Shown here: positions 35,730-45,941 of the stretch, one piece after another | Position numbering within the stretch: the stretch's first letter is position 1 | How the letters are laid out: the number at the start of each line of letters is the position of its first letter | DNA from: Siphonodentalium dalli | Taxonomy: Eukaryota > Mollusca > Scaphopoda > Gadilida > Siphonodentaliidae | Assembly: GCA_032622095.1 (NCBI GenBank) | Contig: CP136066.1 | Location: forward strand, 66,038,278 to 66,102,277 | Direction: 5' to 3' | Length of the DNA stretch: 64,000 nucleotides | Position numbers and translations under genes: made by a program | Notes under the pieces: generated by a model | The model's input: only the letters and a program-made list of their open reading frames with translations | Databases searched by the model: none | What the model was told of the DNA's origin: nothing

Positions 35730-36667
35730 AACAGGTCAGGGGTTCCACAATTATTTGTGCACGACCAAAGAACTCTTTAGTCTTATCCACCGGGGTGGGG
35801 TGGGGAGGGGAATTGTTTTTGGTTAGGTATACACATAGATATATGGTTATTATACCACCCGATATTAGTCGGCGGTATATAGTTAACGTCTCGAGCCGTC
35901 CGTCCGTACAAACATTGTGCATTATAACCCAAGAGTCGGTTGTCATATTTTGATGCCCTATGGCATGGTGATGGACCAGAAATGGGGAACGAATATGCAT
36001 AATATCACGGGTTGTGACCATCAATGCCTACCAGAGTTAAGGGCCCTGTTCGACTTTATGAAATTCAGTCCGTACAAAGTTTTTGCAATATAAGTTAAGT
36101 GTCGGTTGTCGAATTTTGATGTGGTTTGGTATGGTGATAGACCAGAACGATAGGGGAAGGATGTATGCACATATTACTGCATATCATAGGTTTCGCCTGT
36201 CAATGCATACCAGAGTTACCGGCCTTGTTCCATCCGTAAACACATTTTGCATTATTATAACTCAACCATGGGTTAACAGATTTTGATGTTCTTTGGTGCG
36301 GATATAGACCAGCATGAGCGAACGAATATGCACATCACAGGTTTCGCACTGTATTTCAGACATTAGAAATTTATGAGATACCCTTTTCAATTTCATGTTA
36401 TGCAACAATCAGGTTAATGATATCTAGTCATCATTGAGTATACACCATGTAGTATCCAATTTGTGATACAGTTTTTTTGTTTTATTACTTTTATTCAGGT
36501 AATATATTAATTTTGTTACTAAATATTTCTTCCGTTGATCATAAGGTTCCTGAACGCTATACGGTGGTCCACTATGATGTGGGCCGGGATCCTGTGAATT
36601 CCAGAATGTTGCTAAATCTGAGGCTAAAGAATCACTATAGCTGCCTATATAGCCATATACCAACAGG
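35730..36667. repeat. Outer arm of inverted pair IR3, left copy (contains a tandem repeat of about 160-180 bp)
   Basis: Reverse complement of about 60005-60943 with a few percent divergence. Ends: aacaggtcaggggttcc at 35730 against 60943, and 'gcctatatagccatataccaac' near 36640-36663 against 60008-60030. Internally, three degenerate units repeat the phrase 'gtcc...ttttgcaatataagtt..gttg..ttttgatg..tggtatggtgatagaccaga...acgaatatgcaca...ggttt..' at about 35890, 36060 and 36230. Confidence 0.9.
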
Positions 36668-36839
36668 CATGGTACTAACATGCTTACAAACAACATTACA
36701 TGGTCAGTACTTGTAAATTGTTTGAAAAAAACCCATTTTGAAAAAAAATTACAAGCACAATGTTTTCGGCCTCTGGACCACCCACCACCCCGGCCCTATA
36801 TACGGATTGTTTTTTTTGCAGACCCCCCCCTGGCAATAT

Positions 36840-37337
36840 AAAGAATTTCATGATTTGATAACGCGTTATGACATATTATGTTTCTCAGAAACGAAATGCT
36901 TTTTAGAAGACCAAATAATTATACCTGGTTTTGAAATTTGTGTTGTAAAGGGAAAACATATTGGTAATGGTACACGATCAGGTGGAACTTTGATAGCGAT
37001 AAAGATTTATTTATTTCAGCACGTTGTTCCGTTAAAATCGGACAACTATAATATCGCATGGATAGGCATTGACCCCAGTGATAAACAATCTTCATCCCTT
37101 CTATTGGGGGGCAGTTTATATACCCCCAGCAGGAAAGCGTTATGCGAATGATGACTGGAACTTGAAACTTGAAGATGATATAAGGAAATTCCGAAAGAAA
37201 AATTATCTACTGCTTTTAACGGGGGATTTTAATTCACGAACAAACAACGTCAGTCACGTTAGCCCCAACCATGACACGGGGGACATATACAAATATTTGT
37301 AACATGGTTAATGCATTTTTGTCGTGTATAGAAGATG
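36840..37337 (+). pseudogene. LINE APE endonuclease, N-terminal half (left LINE copy, before the insertion)
   Basis: Reading frames spanning the stretch encode DILCFSETKCFLEDQIIIPG, SGGTLIAIK, then after a frameshift LLLTGDFNSRTNN and, in a third frame, NMVNAFLSCIEDE up to 37337. These are the conserved ETK and GDFN motifs of APE-type LINE endonucleases. The protein is then interrupted by an 8.6-kb element and resumes at 45942 in the same reading frame. Internal frameshifts near 37130 and 37290 show the LINE is dead. The upstream 36720-36840 segment resembles the C-rich repeat of 32.7 and 35 kb, so the LINE 5' end is not defined. Confidence 0.8.
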
Positions 37338-37343
37338 AATATT
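37338..37343. repeat. Left 6-bp target-site duplication, AATATT
   Basis: AATATT here and at 45936-45941 flank the palindromic element. Joining the LINE across a single AATATT keeps the endonuclease frame open (codons for E-D-E-Y-Y-D-D-E). AATATT is its own reverse complement, so sequence alone cannot separate duplication from an extra 6 bp of inverted repeat. Confidence 0.7.
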
Positions 37344-38600
37344 AGAAGAATAGATGCCTCGTTACCGTCACATCTAAAAATAGAATCTTTGGGTCTAAAA
37401 TTGGTTGTACTAAAATATTCCCAAAACTTCCAAAATATCAAAACCCAAAAAAAATTTCAAAAATTCCAAAATTTATTTTTTCCAAAAAATTTCAAAACCC
37501 TAAAATTAATTTTTTCCACAAAAAAATTCAAAACCCCCAAATTTCAAAAAAAGAAAAAATTTCAAAACCCTCAAAATTATTTCTCTAAAAAAAAGTTTAA
37601 ATAAAAAATTTATAACGAGTTTTTTCGGTTTCTGATAATCTCGATATTAAAAAATATCGAATGTTAAATTATTTGCGCGTAATATCTTTCGTTATTTTTT
37701 TGTTCAACCAATGTTTCAATGTATTTATTAATCGATGTTTAGAAATATCTTTATACCAATTATATGTGTATGGACAGTCGCTGTAATGTTGGACATTGTG
37801 ACCAACGGTATGAATGCATACATTCCAGTGTTTAACGGACGCAGTTCATATAATTGTCATACCTGAAAATAGACACCATTACTTTTTACATAAATAATAA
37901 AGAGCGTTTATTCTTTACTTATCTCTATATGAAGTTATTGAGTATATGACAGGCGTGTATTTTCGTCAATTATTGGAAGTATTGAAATGTACTATGTTGA
38001 ATCCCTAACGGTCGAAAATTGTAAGGCGAAATTACAACCCCCCAGAATGAACTGTCATATTGAATGAATGATGATTTAATCTCAGCCATTTTTACATGGA
38101 ACATGAGCGATGTACACGCAATCACACACGCCACATTGGTGTTAACAATGTGTCTTTCACACCTTTGCTTTACCAAATGAATTCTATTATTTCCCCGGTC
38201 ACAGCTATATGGTATTCAGAAAACATATCGATTTAATGTCAGAACAAACGGGGTTAGTATCAATTAAGGTTGATAAACTGTGTCATTCACACGATAATTA
38301 GTTAGCCAAAAACATGCATACATATTAAGTCAGGTCGTGAGACACTCAATTATACAAATTGCTTTGATGACATTGTTATAACAACATTACGTAATAACCC
38401 CTTATCACTCCATTCACACTTACGACCATTTTGTATACCGAAACTACAGGTAGCACCGATGATGTAACATTATATCACTGCTATTGTACCAATGATAGAT
38501 TCAGACATGTTCCATGTTTAGAGAAATAGATAATCTGCAGGTGTTCACTTGACAAGAGATTTTGTACACTCAATCACAGACCAACGTGATAATACCAGCC
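37344..38600. other. Outer non-coding part of the left half
   Basis: From about 37420 to 37605 it is a run of degenerate 'caaaatttcaaaaa' words (mirrored at 45675-45860), then AT-rich sequence with no frame longer than about 70 codons. 'taaagagcgtttattctttac' at 37900-37920 is typical of AT-rich filler here. It is likely terminal non-coding DNA of the element; any replication or packaging signal cannot be recognised. Confidence 0.5.
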
Positions 38601-38614
38601 CACACCCAACCCCC

Positions 38615-38668
38615 AAGTTACCTATAATTCTGCTGTGGTTAAGCCACAACAACAACAACAACAACACC

Positions 38669-38705
<37 letters not shown>

Positions 38706-38860
38706 GTCACCAAGCGACATAACATCCTGTTTTGATGATCCAATGGCCAATGTCCATGAAGATTTTATTTCCGATGCAAGTCATATTTCAGACTAACTCC
38801 TGAAAAGTTACCTATAATTCTGCTGTGGTTAAGCAGTCCATTATTTAGGGCATACCTGTA
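38615..38860. repeat. Displaced fragment of the ATPase 5' region, left half
   Basis: A (CAA)n tract (38646-38705), then codons matching the start of the ATPase core (PSDITSCFDDPMANVHEDFI, 38710-38768), then 'gactaactcctgaaaagtta'. It is bracketed by two copies of 'acctataattctgctgtggt' (38621 and 38812). The same words lie beside the palindrome centre (41398-41430 and 41825-41860). So each half contains an extra, out-of-place piece of its own promoter-proximal region. Mirror copy: about 44420-44665. Confidence 0.8.
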
Positions 38861-39448
38861 TGTAGGCCTACCAGTGGATGAATAGTCTGCCGGAGAAGTA
38901 CTGTGTAGACAGGTCTTGTCGGTAAGAAAGTCAGACGAGTAGTGAAGGCTCGGCTATTAAAACATAGTAATGCGATAGCGAACATCAAACGAGTCTGCGC
39001 ACGCATATCTGTCAAAGGATACAAGGGCAGTCATTGGTCAATTTATCCCCGGTGTCAGCTCAGTACAATGGCAGTCATTGGTCAATTTATCCCCGGTGTC
39101 AGCTCAGTACACAATCGGCACAAAGCCGGAGGTCATAATTACTCTTACGAATGAAGAGCGTTGAACATATACGAAATTATTACACGAATGAACTGAAATT
39201 TATATTTCACATCTTACCAACAACAGATACAGACATAGTCATAGTGTTATATTATCTTACATGTACCCATGCTATGACATACTTAAAGGGGGATAATGCA
39301 CACACGGTGTGTGGAATGTTAAAGTGACACGAGGTAAGGGACGTTATGTAATATTGGTGTGTGAATATTAAAGGAGCATTCTCGCTATACAAACCCCCCT
39401 CCCCACTTATAGATATATAACGAAGACGAGAATAACATGTTGATGAAG

Positions 39449-39454
39449 TTTATT
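39449..39454 (-). promoter_or_regulatory. Polyadenylation signal AATAAA for the left ATPase gene
   Basis: AATAAA on the minus strand 6 bp beyond the stop codon, mirrored by 43831-43836 after the right copy. Confidence 0.6.
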
Positions 39455-39459
39455 GAAAT

Positions 39460-40999
39460 TTAATCATTGTCTGAATCTTCGACCGTTAGATTTACTTCTA
39501 AGAGTTTCTTGAATTTTCTCATCGCTTCATCTGCAGCCCATTCATTATTATATCCGCGTTTGGTCAGTTTGACCATTTTCTTCATGATCGTGTTATGTAT
39601 GGGTGATGTTTTCAATCGATACTGGTATTCTATTAATCGTCTATAACTTTTGAGAAACAGAACAAACTCTGTGTCGATGGTATCCTCTTTTCCCGACATG
39701 CTCTCATCTCCCGAAATGCTCTCTTCTTCTTTCACATCAGTGGTGACGCGTTTCATCATACTTTTGAATGTGTCCATCTCGTTGACACATCGCGCAGCTT
39801 TCTTAAGACCGAATACCGTTCTACTACCGACGACATTACCATCTTTTGAATCTGATAGCGTTCCTCGTTCATCTTCATCTGTATCTTCTCCGAAGAGAGT
39901 TGTTTTTGTCTCGGACATAGCTCCGTGTTCATCCGGGTCCTCAGTTAATTTTCGTTTTAACTTATTTTCTTGACACCAGTTTTTTACGTGTCTCTGAACA
40001 TCATAATGATCTGCGAACAAAAGCCCGCATTCATTACAAGGGTACGACATGTCTTCTCGAATGTCTATACGTTTCTTCTTATTAATTTCATCGAGCTCAC
40101 CAGGTGGCCGTATGTCGTTAGTATAGTCATTATGTTGACCCTGGGGCACAATATAATTATATGTTATGCCCTTCTGTTGACCAGGGAGTTCTCTGTCATC
40201 GTATTTCATCGCATTCTGTTGACCCAGGGTCTCAGTGTCTTTTGTATGTTTTTTCATCCCATTCTGTTCATCTGGGTGTTCTCTGTCTTTTTGGAGATTA
40301 TATTTCATGCCATTCCATTCACCCCTATGTTGGTTCGTGTCCTCTTTTAGTACATTCTGTCGCAGACGTAATGTGTCCGGTGTTGCGGCTTTTAAATCCA
40401 CAAGTAGGTAACCGTACGGTTCACTCGTCGCTTCCGAAAACTCTCGAACCATACGCTGAGGACATTCAGGATACATCTGTCTTGATAATGTTGAAATTAA
40501 TCCCTTGTCGATTGGGTTATTGAACAATACCAAATATTGACAATTTCGTCGTTGCGTTGGATCTTTGTTGTAGTAGAAATTCTGGTTCAAACTTATCAAA
40601 GATAAGTTCAAATGGTGACTTCCTTCGGAATGCAAATCATTAACTCTCTGGTCTTTTGATGAAGTTTGCATAAAGTCATCGAGTATAACTAGATTTTTAT
40701 ACCGGGGGTTGATAAGCGAATCCAAGTTTGCTGGTATTCCTCGTATAAAGTTGACCTGAGGGGTGACGGTATACTTTAATTCGTCATATAGGGGCTGCCA
40801 ATATTTATAAAACCATATTATTCTGTCAGGTGCGGGTGATATTTTTGAGGCAGACTTTTGTAGTAAGGTTTTCACGAAGTATGTCTTACCACAAGATGTC
40901 GGTCCACTTACACATGCCGTGAATGGATGCTTGAAAATAAAATCTTCATGGACATTGGCCATTGGATCATCAAAGCAGGATGTTATGTCGCTTGGTGGC

Positions 41000-41033
<34 letters not shown>

Positions 41034-41208
41034 GGGGGTGATGATACTGTTGTTGTTGTTGTTGTTGTTGTTGTTGTGGCTGATGATACTGTTGTTGTTG
41101 CTGTTGTTGTTGTTGTTGTTCTGAAGGCGTGTGTTTAACTTTGATATGACGCTTCAAACTATCTTGCCAAGCATAGACACTTAAGCACTCTTCACATTGA
41201 TACTTCAT
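39460..41208 (-). CDS. Packaging-type ATPase (A32/FtsK-HerA-like) with zinc fingers and poly-Q, intact copy
   Basis: 582 residues. A C2H2 finger opens the protein (C5, C8, H21, H26), then Gln-rich tracts (31-70) broken by Tyr-His-Pro. The ATPase core has Walker A GPTSCGKT (102-109), Walker B NLVILDDFM (172-180, acidic D177-D178), a sensor-like SLNQN (207-211), LVLFNNP (226-232), LSRQMYPECP (241-250) and PYGYLLVDL (264-272). This motif series is that of DNA-packaging ATPases of Polintons and related viruses, assigned from motif memory. Then come about five loose repeats of a Q-x-G-M-K-Y type unit (297-370), a second finger of C2HC type (C391, C394, H407, C412), an acidic stretch and a basic helical tail. 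The gene starts about 430 bp from the palindrome centre, so two copies diverge from it. Family members usually lack the long poly-Q and paired fingers, as far as I recall. Confidence 0.85.
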
Positions 41209-41397
41209 TTAACTAGTTCAGGCTGTCGTTCACAACGTCTCTTAGTGTTGTTTGTACTGGATACAAATTTATCACATTAGCTACAATACAACCTACCTAT
41301 CCAAATGTCAATGCAATTATGAGTGATTTCAATATGAACACTCTATTATATAGATATGTGTAACCTGGTGACTGACATGATGATACAGTTATGCACT

Positions 41398-41528
41398 AAA
41401 TAAAGGACTGCTTAACCACAGCAGAATTATAGGTAACTTTTCAGGAGTTAGTCGGAAATATGGCTTGTTGCCATTCATCGGAAAGCTCTCGCCGCCGGCG
41501 GATGTTGTTGGCGGCGGCATTGCGGTGG

Positions 41529-41564
<36 letters not shown>

Positions 41565-41714
41565 GACGCCGGCGGCGGCGGAGGCGGAGGCGGCGGCGGC
41601 GGCATTGCAGTATTTTACTGCGGGGGTCCGCCGGCGGCGGACCCCGGCGGCGGCGGCGGCACCGCCGCCGCAGTAAAATACCGCAATGCCGCCGCCGCCG
41701 CCGCCGCCGGCGTC

Positions 41715-41750
<36 letters not shown>

Positions 41751-41880
41751 CCACCGCAATGCCGCCGCCAACAACATCCGCCGGCGGCGAGAGCTTTCCG
41801 ATGAATGGCAACAAGCCATATTTCCGACTAACTCCTGAAAAGTTACCTATAATTCTGCTGTGGTTAAGCAGTCCTTTATT
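41398..41880. other. Centre of the 8.6-kb palindrome: CGG/CAA-rich hairpin
   Basis: Arms of pure triplet sequence meet at about 41627-41641 around gtccgccggcggcggac with essentially no spacer. Outward are GGC/GCC runs, 'gtattttactgcgg', a (GTT)n or (CAA)n run of about 33 bp, and 'catcggaaagctctcgccgc'. Both strands give the same 114-codon frame starting MACCHSSESS, simply because the sequence is self-complementary. The two ATPase genes diverge from here, so any promoter for them must lie in this block or its edges (41209-41460 and 41820-42070). Confidence 0.8.
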
Positions 41881-42070
41881 TAGTGCATAACTGTATCATC
41901 ATGTCAGTCACCAGGTTACACATATCTATATAATAGAGTGTTCATATTGAAATCACTCATAATTGCATTGACATTTGGATAGGTAGGTTGTATTGTAGCT
42001 AATGTGATAAATTTGTATCCAGTACAAACAACACTAAGAGACGTTGTGAACGACAGCCTGAACTAGTTAA

Positions 42071-42201
42071 ATGAAGTATCAATGTGAAGAGTGCTTAAGT
42101 GTCTATGCTTGGCAAGATAGTTTGAAGCGTCATATCAAAGTTAAACACACGCCTTCAGAACAACAACAACAACAACAGCAACAACAACAGTATCATCAGC
42201 C

Positions 42202-42237
<36 letters not shown>

Positions 42238-42252
42238 GTATCATCACCCCAA

Positions 42253-42284
<32 letters not shown>

Positions 42285-43825
42285 GCCACCAAGCGACATA
42301 ACATCCTGCTTTGATGATCCAATGGCCAATGTCCATGAAGATTTTATTTTCAAGCATCCATTCACGGCATGTGTAAGTGGACCGACATCTTGTGGTAAGA
42401 CATACTTCGTGAAAACCTTACTACAAAAGTCTGCCTCAAAAATATCACCCGCACCTGACAGAATAATATGGTTTTATAAATATTGGCAGCCCCTATATGA
42501 CGAATTAAAGTATACCGTCACCCCTCAGGTCAACTTTATACGAGGAATACCAGCAAACTTGGATTCGCTTATCAACCCCCGGTATAAAAAATCTAGTTAT
42601 ACTCGATGACTTGATGCAAACTTCATCAAAAGACCAGAGAGTTAATGATTTGCATTCCGAAGGAAGTCACCATTTGAACTTATCTTTGATAAGTTTGAAC
42701 CAGAATTTCTACTACAACAAAGATCCAACGCAACGACGAAATTGTCAATATTTGGTATTGTTCAATAACCCAATCGACAAGGGATTAATTTCAACATTAT
42801 CAAGACAGATGTATCCTGAATGTCCTCAGCGTATGGTTCGAGAGTTTTCGGAAGCGACGAGTGAACCGTACGGTTACCTACTTGTGGATTTAAAAGCCGC
42901 AACACCGGACACATTACGTCTGCGACAGAATGTACTAAAAGAGGACACGAACCAACATAGGGGTGAATGGAATGGCATGAAATATAATCTCCAAAAAGAC
43001 AGAGAACACCCAGATGAACAGAATGGGATGAAAAAACATACAAAAGACACTGAGACCCTGGGTCAACAGAATGCAATGAAATACGATGACAGAGAACTCC
43101 CTGGTCAACAGAAGGGCATAACATATAATTATATTGTGCCCCAGGGTCAACATAATGACTATACTAACGACATACGGCCACCTGGTGAGCTCGATGAAAT
43201 TAATAAGAAGAAACGTATAGACATTCGAGAAGACATGTCGTACCCTTGTAATGAATGCGGGCTTTTGTTCGCAGATCATTATGATGTTCAGAGACACGTA
43301 AAAAACTGGTGTCAAGAAAATAAGTTAAAACGAAAATTAACTGAGGACCCGGATGAACACGGAGCTATGTCCGAGACAAAAACAACTCTCTTCGGAGAAG
43401 ATACAGATGAAGATGAACGAGGAACGCTATCAGATTCAAAAGATGGTAATGTCGTCGGTAGTAGAACGGTATTCGGTCTTAAGAAAGCTGCGCGATGTGT
43501 CAACGAGATGGACACATTCAAAAGTATGATGAAACGCGTCACCACTGATGTGAAAGAAGAAGAGAGCATTTCGGGAGATGAGAGCATGTCGGGAAAAGAG
43601 GATACCATCGACACAGAGTTTGTTCTGTTTCTCAAAAGTTATAGACGATTAATAGAATACCAGTATCGATTGAAAACATCACCCATACATAACACGATCA
43701 TGAAGAAAATGGTCAAACTGACCAAACGCGGATATAATAATGAATGGGCTGCAGATGAAGCGATGAGAAAATTCAAGAAACTCTTAGAAGTAAATCTAAC
43801 GGTCGAAGATTCAGACAATGATTAA
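42071..43825 (+). pseudogene. Packaging-type ATPase, mirror copy, frame-broken
   Basis: Mirror copy of the gene at 39460-41208. The N-terminal zinc finger is intact (42071-42150). The first break lies in the CAA tract (about 42250), where the Gln codons continue out of frame as Asn, leading to a stop at 42301. The core reopens (42322-42609, Walker A GPTSCGKT at about 42379-42402). A second break is a one-base expansion of an A run near 42585-42590, just before Walker B. A substitution also changes the following DDFM to DDLM. From 42611 to 43825 the remaining 404 codons match the left copy almost exactly, including the second finger. Both frameshifts lie in simple-sequence or homopolymer runs, so sequencing error is a fair alternative to true inactivation. 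Confidence 0.85.
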
Positions 43826-43830
43826 ATTTC

Positions 43831-43836
43831 AATAAA
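43831..43836 (+). promoter_or_regulatory. Polyadenylation signal AATAAA for the right ATPase copy
   Basis: AATAAA five bases after the stop codon at 43823-43825; mirror of 39449-39454. Confidence 0.6.
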
Positions 43837-43849
43837 CTTCATCAACATG

Positions 43850-44579
43850 TTATTCTCGTCTTCGTTATATATATATAAGTGGGGAGGGGGGTTTGTATAG
43901 CGAGAATGCTCCTTTAATATTCACACACCAATATTACATAACGTCCCTTACCTCGTGTCACTTTAACATTCCACACACCGTGTGTGCATTATCCCCCTTT
44001 AAGTATGTCATAGCATGGGTACATGTAAGATAATATAACACTATGACTATGTCTGTATCTGTTGTTGGTAAGATGTGAAATATAAATTTCAGTTCATTCG
44101 TGTAATAATTTCGTATATGTTCAACGCTCTTCATTCGTAAGAGTAATTATGACCTCCGGCTTTGTGCCGATTGTGTACTGAGCTGACACCGGGGATAAAT
44201 TGACCAATGACTGCCATTGTACTGAGCTGACACCGGGGATAAATTGACCAATGACTGCCCTTGTATCCTTTGACAGATATGCGTGCGCAGACTCGTTTGA
44301 TGTTCGCTATCGCATTACTATGTTTTAATAGCCGAGCCTTCACTACTCGTCTGACTTTCTTACCGACAAGACCTGTCTACACAGTACTTCTCCGGCAGAC
44401 TATTCATCCACTGGTAGGCCTACATACAGGTATGCCCTAAATAATGGACTGCTTAACCACAGCAGAATTATAGGTAACTTTTCAGGAGTTAGTCTGAAAT
44501 ATGACTTGCATCGGAAATAAAATCTTCATGGACATTGGCCATTGGATCATCAAAACAGGATGTTATGTCGCTTGGTGAC

Positions 44580-44610
<31 letters not shown>

Positions 44611-45935
44611 GGTGTTGTTGTTGTTGTTGTTGTGGCTTAACCACAGCAGAATTATAGGTAACTTGGGGGTTGGGTGTGGGCTGGTATTATCACGTTGGTC
44701 TGTGATTGAGTGTACAAAATCTCTTGTCAAGTGAACACCTGCAGATTATCTATTTCTCTAAACATGGAACATGTCTGAATCTATCATTGGTACAATAGCA
44801 GTGATATAATGTTACATCATCGGTGCTACCTGTAGTTTCGGTATACAAAATGGTCGTAAGTGTGAATGGAGTGATAAGGGGTTATTACGTAATGTTGTTA
44901 TAACAATGTCATCAAAGCAATTTGTATAATTGAGTGTCTCACGACCTGACTTAATATGTATGCATGTTTTTGGCTAACTAATTATCGTGTGAATGACACA
45001 GTTTATCAACCTTAATTGATACTAACCCCGTTTGTTCTGACATTAAATCGATATGTTTTCTGAATACCATATAGCTGTGACCGGGGAAATAATAGAATTC
45101 ATTTGGTAAAGCAAAGGTGTGAAAGACACATTGTTAACACCAATGTGGCGTGTGTGATTGCGTGTACATCGCTCATGTTCCATGTAAAAATGGCTGAGAT
45201 TAAATCATCATTCATTCAATATGACAGTTCATTCTGGGGGGTTGTAATTTCGCCTTACAATTTTCGACCGTTAGGGATTCAACATAGTACATTTCAATAC
45301 TTCCAATAATTGACGAAAATACACGCCTGTCATATACTCAATAACTTCATATAGAGATAAGTAAAGAATAAACGCTCTTTATTATTTATGTAAAAAGTAA
45401 TGGTGTCTATTTTCAGGTATGACAATTATATGAACTGCGTCCGTTAAACACTGGAATGTATGCATTCATACCGTTGGTCACAATGTCCAACATTACAGCG
45501 ACTGTCCATACACATATAATTGGTATAAAGATATTTCTAAACATCGATTAATAAATACATTGAAACATTGGTTGAACAAAAAAATAACGAAAGATATTAC
45601 GCGCAAATAATTTAACATTCGATATTTTTTAATATCGAGATTATCAGAAACCGAAAAAACTCGTTATAAATTTTTTATTTAAACTTTTTTTTAGAGAAAT
45701 AATTTTGAGGGTTTTGAAATTTTTTCTTTTTTTGAAATTTGGGGGTTTTGAATTTTTTTGTGGAAAAAATTAATTTTAGGGTTTTGAAATTTTTTGGAAA
45801 AAATAAATTTTGGAATTTTTGAAATTTTTTTTGGGTTTTGATATTTTGGAAGTTTTGGGAATATTTTAGTACAACCAATTTTAGACCCAAAGATTCTATT
45901 TTTAGATGTGACGGTAACGAGGCATCTATTCTTCT
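43850..45935. other. Outer non-coding part of the right half
   Basis: Mirror of 37344-39440. It includes the displaced ATPase fragment (about 44420-44665), the poly-T-rich block at 45675-45860 and the CT end at 45935. A 54-bp direct repeat ('ggtcaatttatccccggtgt' in the left half at 39036 and 39082; complement at 44190 and 44236) is present in both halves. Confidence 0.6.
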
Positions 45936-45941
45936 AATATT
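45936..45941. repeat. Right 6-bp target-site duplication, AATATT
   Basis: Second copy of the AATATT found at 37338-37343; the LINE resumes immediately after it. Confidence 0.7.

Larger units (their letters stand above)
37344..45935. mobile_element. Polinton-type palindromic element (8592 bp, two mirror-image halves)
   Basis: The left end starts AGAAGAATAGATGCCTCG and the right end is its exact complement, ending in CT. The two halves (37344 to about 41632, and about 41640 to 45935) mirror each other over their whole length with only a handful of differences seen. Each carries the same packaging-ATPase gene reading outward from the centre. AG ends, a 6-bp flanking repeat and an A32/FtsK-HerA-type ATPase are the known signature of Polinton/Maverick elements. 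Missing are protein-primed DNA polymerase B, integrase, protease and capsid genes, and the length is about half of a usual 15-20 kb Polinton. It must therefore be non-autonomous. It interrupts a LINE endonuclease whose two halves flank it, so the ends are real junctions and not a mirrored assembly of flanks. Confidence 0.75.

Noticed and set aside
39650-40523. Frames antisense to the ATPase genes (also 42762-43635)
   Set aside because: They are shadows of the real gene in other frames; the ATPase frame has the conserved motifs.
40927-41124. Leucine-run frame
   Set aside because: Antisense translation of the poly-Q triplet tract.
41460-41819. Two 114-codon frames starting MACCHSSESS on both strands at the palindrome centre
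   Set aside because: Same peptide on both strands because the DNA is self-complementary; composed of Cys, Gly, Ala and Thr runs from GGC/GTT triplets; no family resemblance.
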